Assembly (NCBI GenBank): GCA_031308135.1
Contig: JAHLJT010008756.1
Span: 65,750,232 to 65,814,231 of the forward strand
From: Acheta domesticus
Lineage: Eukaryota; Arthropoda; Insecta; Orthoptera; Gryllidae
Direction of reading: 5' to 3'
DNA: 64,000 bases
The notes under the pieces are model-generated. The model saw only the letters and a program-made list of their open reading frames with translations. It did no database searches and had not been told where the DNA came from. The translations under genes were made by a program, and so were the position numbers. Positions 11,546 to 22,400 of the stretch are shown here, one piece after another. Every line of letters starts with the position of its first letter. Position 1 is the first letter of the stretch.

Positions 11546-14319
11546 ATATAATAATAGATGATTACTCCCAGTAGTGCGCAGTAATTAATGGAGAATCACT
11601 CCGAAAAAGCGCAAAGCGCTCAACGCCTCAAAGCTTAGGGGCGCGTTGCGTCAAATGTTGATGCAACAAATTACCGCCCCCTCAAACTGCGAAACCGAAT
11701 TGCATGTCGGGAAAACTGTCGAATTTTACCGTCAGTTATTGCTCCTATAGCTTCACATTTTATAGCGATCCGGTCGTTTTAATTGTTTGTTGTTTAAGGA
11801 TACTGCAATACGGAAAATATTTTTTGTCAGCATACCCCTTAACTATAAGTAAAAATATGCAAAAAATGAACGTTTTATCTTACTTCGTTTGCTGGAACTT
11901 CTCACCGTCTCGGGGAGATGAAGGTTATTGGGCATGCATCCATTGAGGGACCCATTAAGTGTCATGCGACTCATTAAAGTTATTGGGCATGCAGTTATTC
12001 ATTTATGCAGGTAGACAAAATATAGTCTGTCATTGTGTACAATCTCGGATGTATAAATGTTATACCAAGAAGAGAGAAGCAATTGTCAAAAGTCTATCAA
12101 ATTAAGAAAGTCTCAAAATCGTAATGTTGCGAATATCGATAATATTGACTAATACCTTCTTAAGCATTATCTTAAACGGATTGTGCTACCGGTCAATAAT
12201 TACAAGTGTGAATGGTAAACTGAAGGAACATGCATCAGAAATTAGCAGATACTTTTTTCTTATGAGGTCGATAAGGATTATAACTCATGTTGCTTATTGC
12301 AGATTATTATTAACAACCACATTCATAGACATTACAAAATAATAGTAATTTATGCAACTAGTGTATAATGTTAAGATTTATTGCATGAGTACTACATGTT
12401 TTTGAAAACGAGCAACATCAGGAGCGAGTTTTCAGATTTGTACGAATTCAATAGAGCAACATTATAAACGAGTTGCATATGCTATTTTTTATGTAACAGC
12501 ATTATACATTTATTAGAGAATCAAACTTTTGCGAAACAACTTTCTTGTGACGTGCCGGGTATTTGACATCTATGCGAGAAAATGGTGGTCGGCTGTTCCG
12601 TTTCTCTTGCTGTGCATTCATGCTGTAAAATACTAATTCATCATTATTTTTGCCTTAGAATGCCCGATAATAAACGATTTCTTGCAACAAAAAATGTCAT
12701 TTATAATCATTTATACAAAAAATAATTTTATGAACTAATTCTGGAAAAGAAATGAGTAGTTTTGAAAGAGTGGCTCTTAAAATTCTGATAAGGGGAAGAC
12801 CATATTACTTCCATTCAACTAATTTAATGACCATTTTATTTGCATGCAATGCCAGAACCTTTAAAATTAATCCTTTAATTCGTTTCGAAAAATATCTATC
12901 TAGTAAAAGCCATGCTATAAACTGTAACTCTAGAATGCATTGTGTAGTACAATGAAGATCGCATAATAAAAAAAATTAACACGTAAGTGACAAAGCATTA
13001 TGAACTGAGTATAGAGCGTACAACTTCAAAAAATGTAAAAATTATTCCTTACTGTACGTTTCATTACATGTTTTTACTACCGTAGGAAGTTGAAATTCCT
13101 TTCCTATTGCTCTCCTAAGTATCAGCGCGAGAGTAACTTGAGAACAACGGAGCGATGAAATGCTCAGAGTTACTCAGAGCAAACTGTTCTCTGAGGCAAT
13201 GCATAAAATTTGAATGTATAAAAAAGGCTGGAAGCATCGCCGTGGGAACTTTCCAGTTGAAGTGAAGTAGTGGTTAAAATTGACTCCGGCCGAAGTCTTA
13301 CAAGCTCAAGTTTTCCAAGTTGTAATGTTGTTTTAACCCTGGTCGTTGGGAATGCAGCGAGAAGGGAAAAATGAAAGAGCAGGAACGACTTGTGGAATAA
13401 AAACATGAATGGGATTATTTTTAAAACGTAATCAAAAGATCGCTGCATTTGCAACATAAAAAAAGTGGATACAGAACAAATGGAATTACATCGCATGGGA
13501 CAAATTGACGCACCCCAAAAAAAGGTAAAACGCACATACTCTTGCTTGTACAATATATTAGTAAGTAGAATAAGTAACTAGGATATGAAAAGAAAACCAA
13601 TATTATTTTCTTATGAGATTGATAAACGTATGATACGCATTTCTAAATTATCCAAGTATCTTACAAATCATGATATATTACTTGAAATTGAGGTTAAATT
13701 AAATTATTGGGAAATTTTCTCTGTAAACAAAATCTATCATTATACAAAAAATAATTGTGTGTTTTTTGCATATGTACTCGCACTACGCTGAGTGACTATT
13801 TAAGAACTGTGAATTAGCTGCGCTTCAGTCTCCTGGACGAAGGACTCGATTCCGAGGGATGTGACGGTGCCCCTGCCTCACGGTCCCCTTTCGACCTAGG
13901 GTTCCAGTCTCGACGATGGCGAGATTTTCGAACCTAGCTACATAGTTAAGTCGAATTGAGCCGCTTTCTGGACGAGAGTTCTAGCGACCGGCGGCTCTGA
14001 TCGGTAGTTTTCCGTAAGTTCTTGCAATAGGAGATACCTCTTTCACAAACAAATTCTGTTAGTACCCATTACAAACACAGTGAACAAATAGGCAGTGTGA
14101 ATTGATAACATGCCTCCAAATATCAAAACAAATTTCCTATAAAAGTGTAAAAATTACGACTTGTTCACACTACTCCGTGGTTCCCTCTGTCCCTCCTCCT
14201 CGTACACGAGAAGACCACAGAAAGCACACCTGTCATTCTAGTGCTTTAATTTAAAAATTAGAAACGTTACAATGTAATATTTCCCTTCTCTACGAGTAGG
14301 ACACCACCCTCGCAAAGTG

Positions 14320-14535
14320 CATCGGACGTCCGACATAATTTCGCGCCGCATTGAGGCTATCCGACGCGTACCGAGCCGGCTTCCCACCCCCTCCGGCGCT
14401 CCGCTTTATCCGTCGCGGCGCGCGAAAGGAAATGAGATTCGGTGCACCGAGTTTAATTGCGTGACAGCCGCAACTGTAAATTTTTGACGAGGTGCGACCG
14501 CGGCCCCCGCTGCAGGCTGCGGTGAATTACGAGAC
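14320..14535. promoter_or_regulatory. CpG- and GC-rich intronic island, function unknown
   Basis: About 200 bp of GC- and CpG-rich sequence (gcgccgcattgaggc, cgcggcgcgcgaaagg) containing gagtttaattgcgtgac. It does not match the repeat families seen elsewhere in the window. It could be a conserved enhancer or cryptic promoter, or a GC-rich transposon fragment. No splice-bounded coding exon is evident. Confidence 0.25.
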
Positions 14536-14539
14536 ACGC

Positions 14540-14559
14540 AGAGAGAGAGAGAGAGAGAG
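14540..14559 (+). repeat. (GA)n microsatellite
   Basis: Uninterrupted GA dinucleotide run of about 20 bp. Confidence 0.9.
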
Positions 14560-14689
14560 CTATACGTTGTCGCTCCCTTCCGAGCAAGTGGTGACAGAAA
14601 CCGCGTTCGCAAACCGATGAAAAAGGTGGATGGCCTGGGATGAAGCATTGACTCATATTGGAATTGAGTGGGTATGTATGTGAGACACA

Positions 14690-14733
14690 TAGAGAGGGAG
14701 AGAGAGAGGGAGAGAGAGAGGGAGAGAGAGAGA
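14690..14733 (+). repeat. GA-rich (AGAGAGGG-type) microsatellite
   Basis: Purine-only tract built from agagaggg and agagagag blocks, about 170 bp before the larger purine minisatellite. Confidence 0.9.
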
Positions 14734-14908
14734 CAAAGGCAGGATAAAGATAAGAAAAAGAAGCGATAAATTGATTAGAAGATAGAAATTATGAAGGAAT
14801 GAGAAAAGGGAAACGGAGAAAGGAATTGAGCTGATTGGAATGAAAGAATGATAACAGGAGGAGGCGACGGAGGAAGAAAATGATGGAGGGAGCAGTCAAA
14901 AGAGGAAG

Positions 14909-15160
14909 AGAGGACGGCGGAGGGAGAGGACGGCGGAGGGTGAGGACAGCGGAGGGAGAGGACGGCGGAGGGAGAGGACGGCGGAGGGAGAGGACGGCGG
15001 AGGGAGAGGACGGCAGAGGGAGAGGACGGCGGAGGGAGAGGACGGCGGAGGGAGAGGACGGCGGAGGGAGAGGACGGCGGAGGGAGAGGACGGCGGAGGG
15101 AGAGGACGGCGGAGGGAGAGGACGGCGGAGGGAGAGGACGGCGGAGGGGGAGGACGACCG
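14909..15160 (+). repeat. 16-bp purine-rich minisatellite
   Basis: About 15-16 head-to-tail copies of the 16-bp unit GAGGACGGCGGAGGGA with few substitutions (for example ggtgag, acagcg and gcagag variants). One strand is almost all purine. Open frames of over 100 codons on both strands (Arg/Glu/Gly-rich on +, Pro/Ser/Leu-rich on -) follow from the absence of stops in the repeat and are not evidence of a gene. Confidence 0.95.
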
Positions 15161-16251
15161 TCAAACAGGAAGATGCAAATGCATGCGAGCAGAGAGCGAA
15201 TGGATTTCTCATTGGTAATAATTCTTTGTGATGGGAGTACAGTTAAACACTGTACATCAATTCGTAAGGTAATTGGACTGAAACCTGGTAGCCTGCATTG
15301 AAATGATGATATCGGCAGAGGTATTTTCACTTATCCTCAATTGTGTGAGCTCACTATTGAATCGCGCGTTATATTCAATTCAGTAGTTAAAGCAATCAGA
15401 GTTTAATGCCGCCTTTATGATTTTAAGCTCATCGTTTACCTTAATCACTACTACCCTGAATATTGTGACCAGCCTTTCTTGATCAGGATTTGTTCTGAGC
15501 AAAAGTACTTTTGCTGAGTAAAAGTACATAAATTAATACGAAAACCAAATCTTAATTTGTAACATTAAGCGTTTGTTTAATAACCAAACTCCAGAGAGAG
15601 AGAGATTGGGTTTGTATTTACAGTGTGATAAATTTAAAAATTGACCCTCAGAATTCAAGAGAAAGATGCTTTGGAAATTATCGTAAGCCCGCTCTTCAGA
15701 GTTGTCCAATTGCTCAAGTATCTTTTTCCAATGTTCCGAGCGGTCCGTGCGCTGGCGATTTGTGGGTACGTTTTATAAGCCCCTCTCCCACCAGCTGCAC
15801 AGAAACAGATCTGTGCAGGAGTCTCCGCTACCCGACGTCAAAGTGAAAGGTACGGGCTTGCTAGTGTTTCTTGTTGAAGAACTGTAATAATATCAATTGA
15901 TTTCTGTATAACTTGTCAAAAACAGTAAAAACTGTATATGACGTGTGGGGAAAGAGATTTATCTGCGCACATTTTCTTGAGGGCCAGAATATTAAAAAAA
16001 ACACGAAAAAATGAATTTAGAAAATAATTATTTTAGAAAAATAAAAATATTTCAAAAATGTTTGTTCCCGAGTTATAGAAAATCAATTTCAACGGTAAAT
16101 GAACTACAAGCAAAAGGAGTGCTCAACAAAACGTGCGCACAGTGAAGCTACATTTACGTCCAGAAGCAAAACAAGGGGCCATCTCAGCATTTGCTCAATG
16201 GATCAGGGAAACTGGACAAAAATATGATCGAGATGGGTATTTATTGATTTT

Positions 16252-16650
16252 GCGCTCGTCAACTACTTAGGTCATTAGTCCCGTGTGGTGCGTTAGTATT
16301 TTCCGGGAGACCTCGGTGTTCCTCCCACGCTGGAAGGTGAGATGCGATTTACGCGTCGACTTGCAAAGTTTTCCTTCTTAGGGTATCTCCCCAAGTGAGG
16401 TACCGCCCTCGCCGAGTACAGTTTTCGACTGCCGACTGATATCCTGATATGCGTGGAGTGAGTAGAAGTACGGTGTATGTAAGAGAGGGTGTAAGTATGA
16501 CGAAGGAAATATCGTGGCCCGTTAAAGTGCGCTCCAGCATTCGCCTGGTATTTATTTATCGGATAAACCAGGGAAAACTTCCGATCAGAGCAGCTGTTTC
16601 TTAGAATTTTCTTCCAGAGTGTAGTTAACTTCTCTTGGCCTGTTCATCTT
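16252..16650 (+). repeat. dispersed repeat family R-B, near full copy
   Basis: Matches 18213-18432 and 22000-22400 in its 5' half (gtgttcctcccacgctgg..., gtatctccccaagtgaggta) and 6760-6965 and 22250-22395 in its 3' half (cctggtatt, ggataaaccagggaaaac, cgatcagagcagctg). About 400 bp, no protein coding. Class unknown. Confidence 0.6.
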
Positions 16651-18212
16651 TTCCGTAATGCACCTCTTGACGATCGAATAGTTAGCAGGGCCAAATGCTG
16701 CGTATTAAGAGAACATCCACAATGCCGATCTGAAGAGAAACGTGAGAGGTTTTGAGCATATTCATGGCGATTCTTCGTGAAACTACGCAGCACTTATCGG
16801 ACACTGTACGACTGCAGGGACTGTTATATTGAGCACTCACTCTCTGTTGACAGAAATCTCGGCCATAGAAACGCTGCTTTTTGCGTGCTTCAGCAACCCA
16901 AGGTTCGTCGTTCTCTTTGCAATGTAATTCTAAATGTTCATATTACATTTCCTGTACGTGCAATTCCTCAATTTGCTAATAGAACTGGTTAAACATGAAA
17001 AGTGTAATTGTAATTGCAAATGCACACGGTATAAACAGTGTCATTATGAATAAGATGTGGAGTGAAATATCTGATAATTGGACAACGCAATTTTGATAAG
17101 TAAATTTTAAATTTGAATGAAAATGTGAGCAAAAATCATCAGTACCAGCCAAATGTAAAATGTATTACGTTTTCTGAAAATTCTGAACTACAGTTAAAAT
17201 AGTTATGTGAAACATGGCCCTTCCGCTATTTGAGACAAATTCCTGCGAATTGTTCTCACTTCACAGATGAATTATCCACGTAACATCCAGCAAGCGATAT
17301 GACCACTTCGTACCATAACGGGGTCGGAAGTTTACGACATCCGAACTTGCCTCAGGATATTACAAGCTCTTGGGACAGGCTAATATTCTCGCCATGTTAG
17401 TTCCATTGAACGTCAAGAGAGAGAGAACTCCTCGCTTGTCTCCATTATCCGAAGCACGCACCCCAACTGAGAATCGTGAAGATCCCCCATCGCGCCATAC
17501 CGGAACTAACGATTTTGCTCTAAGGGATGCTGTACAAAGGGAGGACTCTTAGGGCACAGATGGTCATCGTTTCGAGGGGTTACTTTTCGTGTTATAAAGA
17601 TACAAGCGGTAGATTCAATCGTTTCGATCGACTCAATCGACTCGATGCTTAAGAATTGACAGCAATTTAAACAGCTTGTTCTTTTGGGGCAGATTAAAAG
17701 TAAAATACAAAATTTGGAAAGAAACTTCCTTGTTTTAGAAGATGATGTTCATAGAAATGTAGATAAACATCTATAGACACACACGAATACGAAATTAATA
17801 ATTAACTAAACTAAAATAATTTTTACAACATAAGAGTAGCTATTACAGTGCCAGGTTGGGGAATTATTAAAAGAGGCCGTTTAACCGATCTTGAACTGAT
17901 AATCTAGGCAGTGAAAGTAGGTTTCAATTGGTTTATGTCTGACGGATTCCGAAACGCTATTGATCTGTAATACATGAGTGGAAATGTAAAAGTATACGGG
18001 ATGTACACCTATAGAACACTCACTCCAAACAAATGATTAAATAAATTGGTGTTGGACTTTTGAAAACATCCGGCTAAAAGTTTCCCTCACATTGATGTTA
18101 GAGTAACCATGCATCCTATTACATTCCCACGCCAAAATAGTATTGGGGATCCGATAATCAAAATCTGACGGTTGGTTCAATACTTATGGGACCGGAAATT
18201 ATTGATGTGTCC

Positions 18213-18432
18213 AGGCATGTCAAATGTTATGATCATTCCGTCATTAGTCCTGAAGTGTAGTGCATAATATATCACGCGAGGTGTCGGTGTTCCTACCCGC
18301 TGATGCCTGAAATCCAGCGCCGACTTGCACATTCGGATTGCAGGTTTTCCCTCCAGGTATCTCCGCCAACGAGATACCGTCCCAACCAGAACAAGATCTA
18401 AATTTCGGACTGGTCTTCCGGTCATTGGCGGC
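18213..18432 (+). repeat. dispersed repeat family R-B, 5' half
   Basis: Shares tcattagtcc, ggtgtcggtgttcc, gccgacttgcac, ggttttccctccaggtatct and caacgagataccgtccca with the copies at 16252 and 22000. Truncated before the 3' block. Confidence 0.6.
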
Positions 18433-18467
18433 TGCTTCTTATGAACTTGAGAATAGAGTCCTTATAA

Positions 18468-18580
18468 GAAAAGTTAATCGTGGAAAAAATTGAAGAACGT
18501 ATGAATTATAAACTAAATAATCTTACTGTGCATATTCTAGCGCTTATTTTGAAAACGAACATAATTGTATGCGCCCTCAA
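18468..18580 (+). repeat. local duplicate, copy 1 of 2
   Basis: Aligns with 18866-18977. Shared blocks are aattaatc-tggaaaaaattgaa, gaattata-aataaat, ctagcgctt-ttttg and gaacga-ataat followed by atgcgccc. Offset about 398 bp. Non-coding. Confidence 0.65.
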
Positions 18581-18865
18581 TATTTTTGGAATGGGGTACA
18601 TCTTCGGGCTCTGGTATCGCCGTCAGTAGCTGTTGCGTGCTTGGGTTACTGAATTAGGGATAAGTTGGGTGGAGGCAGGAGAGGACAAATGAGAGAGAAA
18701 TCAAAAAAATTAAACGTTGCCAAAACAACAAATCGGCTTGTGTGTATTTCATCATCTATATATAGCTCATTGATCTGAAGTATTCTGCGATATGCTCTGT
18801 TTGTAATTGATCTCAACGTTTCCCTGTAATATATTATGAACTTTAGGACAAAGTTCTCCCTAGAA

Positions 18866-18977
18866 AAATTAATCATGGAAAAAATTGAATGTAAGAATTA
18901 TACAATAAATCAACTTCTTTAATTTGTGAAAACACTAGCGCTTGTTTTGGGAACGAAGATAATATATTATGCGCCCA
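18866..18977 (+). repeat. local duplicate, copy 2 of 2
   Basis: Partner of 18468-18580, diverged but collinear, separated by about 285 bp of unrelated sequence. Confidence 0.65.
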
Positions 18978-19464
18978 CATAAATCAAACCTTATTTGCAA
19001 TGTTTTCTCCCTTATGTCACATACAGTTTTTACTGTTCTTTGACTAAATAAATTTTGCTTTTGAGTTTTGTTTATCTTAACTGTTCTGTAACAAATTAAT
19101 TATCAAACATTTTAAAACAATTGTAAAATAATCAGTGTTAATAGAAACCTATTTATTACTGTTTTACCTATTCTACTAGAAGTTATTTGTCATGAAAACT
19201 GTTTATGATTGAGCGGTGAGTGCTCACAGCAATTTGTAATAGCGTAATCCTGTAATTAATAATAAAATTAAATTGAATTAACTAAATAAATCAAATCGAA
19301 AATATTTTTCATTTACTTTTAGCTGATTACGGTTTTTATTGTTTGTTTATTTCTGTCTGTTTATTCGTTTATTTATTTAATTATTTATTCATCTGCTTGC
19401 ATATTTATTCATTTACTCACGTATTACTTTATTCATTTATGTCGTGTGTTTGTGTTGTGGGCAG

Positions 19465-19665
19465 CATCCGGCGCGGCGCGCCCCGGCGGCGGAGTCGGTG
19501 GGCACGGCCGGGCTGCGCGCGCAGGACTTCCAGCTGTGCGTGACGGTGATCGAGGCACGCCAGCTGGCCGGCCTCAACATGGACCCCGTGGTGTGCGTGC
19601 AGGTGGGCGAGCAGAAGCGCTACACCAGCGTCAAGGAGAGCACCAACTGCCCCTACTACAACGAG
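19465..19665 (+). CDS. otoferlin-like ferlin, first C2B exon
   Basis: 201-nt exon, phase 0 at both ends, acceptor gggcag, donor gag|gtgcgt. The 67 residues begin with a linker ([20 protein letters not shown]) and enter the C2B domain at [20 protein letters not shown], continuing [20 protein letters not shown] and ending NCPYYNE. This is very close to the start of vertebrate otoferlin C2B and much less like dysferlin or myoferlin, so the gene is placed with type-2 ferlins. It covers beta strands 1-3 and top loop 1. The Asp of NMDP (residue 40) is the loop-1 acidic residue. Otoferlin is a large tail-anchored multi-C2 protein acting in Ca2+-regulated vesicle fusion; the insect role is inferred. 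Strongly GC-rich. Confidence 0.95.
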
Positions 19666-20267
19666 GTGCGTGCAGCTACACACATTTCACTTGTTGCGCT
19701 CGGGCGCTCCGGTTAGCGACCATTGTTTGTGTGTTTATTTGTTTTTAATAAAATCTAAAGGAAGTAGATAAATGGAAGTATGAAATTTGTGGAATGGATG
19801 GGGGTGTTTCAAAACGTTGTAAAGATTAACGTAGATTAAGTTAGCTAGTTGAAAATTATTTTCATAAGGCTATTGTCTCGCTTTTCTCCCGCATTTCCAA
19901 GTCAACGGCGAGGCTCCGGCCTTCGATCTCCGAGATCTTTGACGAAAAAGGTCTCTGAGTGCAGGCAAAGGAAAATTCCCAACGCATTTTACGCCAAAAG
20001 AGTCTTGACTCGCTTCGAGCGAGTGTCTTGTACTAAGCTGTATTTCTATTAATTAATTAAATTGGCGCTCTAAAAACGTTTTGCATTTATCCTCATGCGT
20101 TAGCAAAACAGATAAAATATGTACAGAATTGGTTCTCGAGAAGGCCAATCGTAGCGATCGGAGCACAGCAGTTCTTTGGAGATCGGTGGATGGTTGCTGC
20201 TTTGGAAATCGAATGGTGTCTCGTCGTGACATTGTCGATCACAAGTCTTTCAAAAATACCATATTAA

Positions 20268-20936
20268 CCTTCCAGCGCGCTGTCGTAAATACACGACGAT
20301 AGCAGATTTTACGACAATAGAAGATATTTTTGTTTTACTGTCAACTCATTGTTATCAAAGACTTCTGCGTTCTTGGTATTCCTTGCAGGTATCTTTAGTG
20401 ATGCATTCCTGCAGCCACTGTTTAATTTGCATGCTATATTCAGTTTTTGAAACGCTCTATTCGAGATAAGTGCATAATGACGTAAACTTTACGCTGCGCG
20501 TCGGCTCTTGTGCTAAAATATTGTATAATAATTTGACCTAATCGAAATTTTCTGTAAAATGTCCAGATAAAAAATTCATGTTAACGAAAATCAGAATATT
20601 CTTTAAGAGCTGTCTGATCGGAGGAAGATCATGAATTGGATAGTGACAGTGACAGTAAACGAATGTTGGAAGTATAGACGAGCATCAAAACGATACTGGA
20701 TTGGAAGAAGATCTTTTTGATACAAAATACGAACGTTTATCAACGGATAATTTTTGGTAGTAAATATCATTCTTAGATACTATATATAAATATATAAAAA
20801 TATATTTATATATATATATAAATATAAAATCTCATTGTTCTACAATTTCTTTGATTTTTTCAAGTATCATTGAATGTCGTAAAATTTACGACACACACCT
20901 GCTGGTGTGAATATTTTACGTGCACCTGCTGGAAGG
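20268..20936 (+). mobile_element. piggyBac-like deletion derivative
   Basis: 669-bp element flanked on both sides by TTAA (20264-20267 and 20937-20940), the piggyBac target site. The termini are inverted repeats, CCTTCCAGC at the left and GCTGGAAGG at the right, with subterminal gtcgtaaat / acgac repeats. An internal frame reads SEEDHELDSDSDSKRML (about 20609-20660), like the acidic N-terminus of piggyBac transposases, then stops. Most of the transposase is missing, so it is non-autonomous. An AT-dinucleotide tract lies at about 20781-20830. Confidence 0.8.
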
Positions 20937-21999
20937 TTAAAGGAATTATTTAATTGTGACTCTGTTTGCAAAATCTGTACTCACAATGTACATTTTGTTG
21001 GTAATTTTCAAACCTTAACCTCTCGTGCCTTCCGATAGTGGTTTAATCCCATTTCAATAAGCGGAGATCTTTAAAAATTCAACCCAATATTAGCACCAAT
21101 TGCTATTAAAATAATTGATACTGAGCGAATTGAACGTCATGAACACACTAATTCGGAGTTATATAATGATAGCTTTTTTGGCTCACAGACTATCTCCCGT
21201 GAAAGCATGTAATGGCACGTTACAATGCGAGCCCGCAATGTTGTCACTTAAAATTTAAAATATATGGAAAGTATTTTTTTAGTTTCTATTTGTTGGCGTC
21301 TTTATGAATTTACAATGAGCGAAAAGTAAATTTTATTGTATGTTTTGTATGTCTGTGTACTCGCAGGTTATATTTTGGTATATTTTTGTGGAATTATATG
21401 ATGATTTACCAAAAGGTATTAAATAATATTGTGATCGTTATTATTAAAAAATATAATTTACGTTATGAAGTAAACCAACATGTTAACGATTCTGTGATGA
21501 TTAATTTTATAGATAGGGCAATAAAAATATTGAGAAGTTAATACTCACGAGAACATCAAAGCGACATTTCTTCCAAGACTGCGTTTCATTCCCATTACGT
21601 CCTTCATTTGCTTATTCGATTGAGGGAGGCGCTAGAGACAACAAGAAAGGTACGACTTCTCTCGTTTCCCTCGTTTGCTCATTAAGAAACGGTGACTCAC
21701 TGTGTTCTTTCGGGCTATGTTTCTCTTTAAATAATCGACCGAACTCCCTCCACAAAATTTCGAAGGCACCATGAATGTCACCCGTTCTCTCGAAATGAAC
21801 ATATCTCCTTGAACGAACGCATAAAATAATTGATGATCATTTGAGATGATACATTTTTCTCCTGAATTAAACGTAACTTTTTACGGACGCCATTCCGGAT
21901 GAATTAATAACTTAAATATAAATGTCTACATTGGATAGTAACGTGACATTTGTTTCAGAGAAAAAAATTCGATATCTAAATGTTTTTTTGGGAGAGGTG

Positions 22000-22400
22000 C
22001 GGGGATCTTTCCCCGCTAGCTGGTGAGGCCCGGTGCCGACCTTCACGTTGGCGTGTGGGGTTTTCTGCAACCCGGTACCTCCCACCAGCGGGATACTGCC
22101 CCAATAGGAACAAGCTCTAACCTCCCGGCTGTTCTCCCGACGTGTGTGGTAGTGTACTGCCTATAAGTGTAAGAGTGTGTAAGTGGAGAGGCTAGGACAA
22201 AGAAGAGGAAGGGAAGATAACGCGCGGTCCGTAGATTGCTAATTATGAAAATGCTCCGACATTTGCCTGGTATTGCTAAGTGAAATCACGGAAAACTACC
22301 CATCAGAGCAGCGGGGCGCTAGAATTCTTCTACTTAGAGCGATTGAATTCCACTTGTACTAGCTAATATCGAAAATCCTGCCACCGTCGGAATTCAATCA
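22000..22400 (+). repeat. dispersed repeat family R-B, near full copy
   Basis: Collinear with 16252-16650: ggtgccgacc, caacccggtacctccca, gcgggatactgcccca, ggaacaagctctaa, then catttgcctggtatt, catcagagcagc, ctagaattcttc and tcgaaaatcctgccaccg. Non-coding. Confidence 0.6.

Larger units (their letters stand above)
5223..19464 (+). other. ferlin intron 1
   Basis: A 14.2-kb phase-0 intron between the linker exon and the first C2B exon. Donor gcg|gtcagt, acceptor ttgtgggcag. It contains the features listed separately: exon-end duplication, MITEs, R-B repeats, LINE and SINE remnants, minisatellite and CpG-rich patch. The stretches 7000-8130, 8540-9990, 11550-13800 and 15200-16250 are AT-rich with no recognisable genes. 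A moderately GC-rich patch at 13810-13990 is unexplained. Confidence 0.8.

Noticed and set aside
14775..15330. Open frames of 112-145 codons in the 16-bp minisatellite
   Set aside because: Both strands are open because the repeat contains no stop codons; no homology or splice context.
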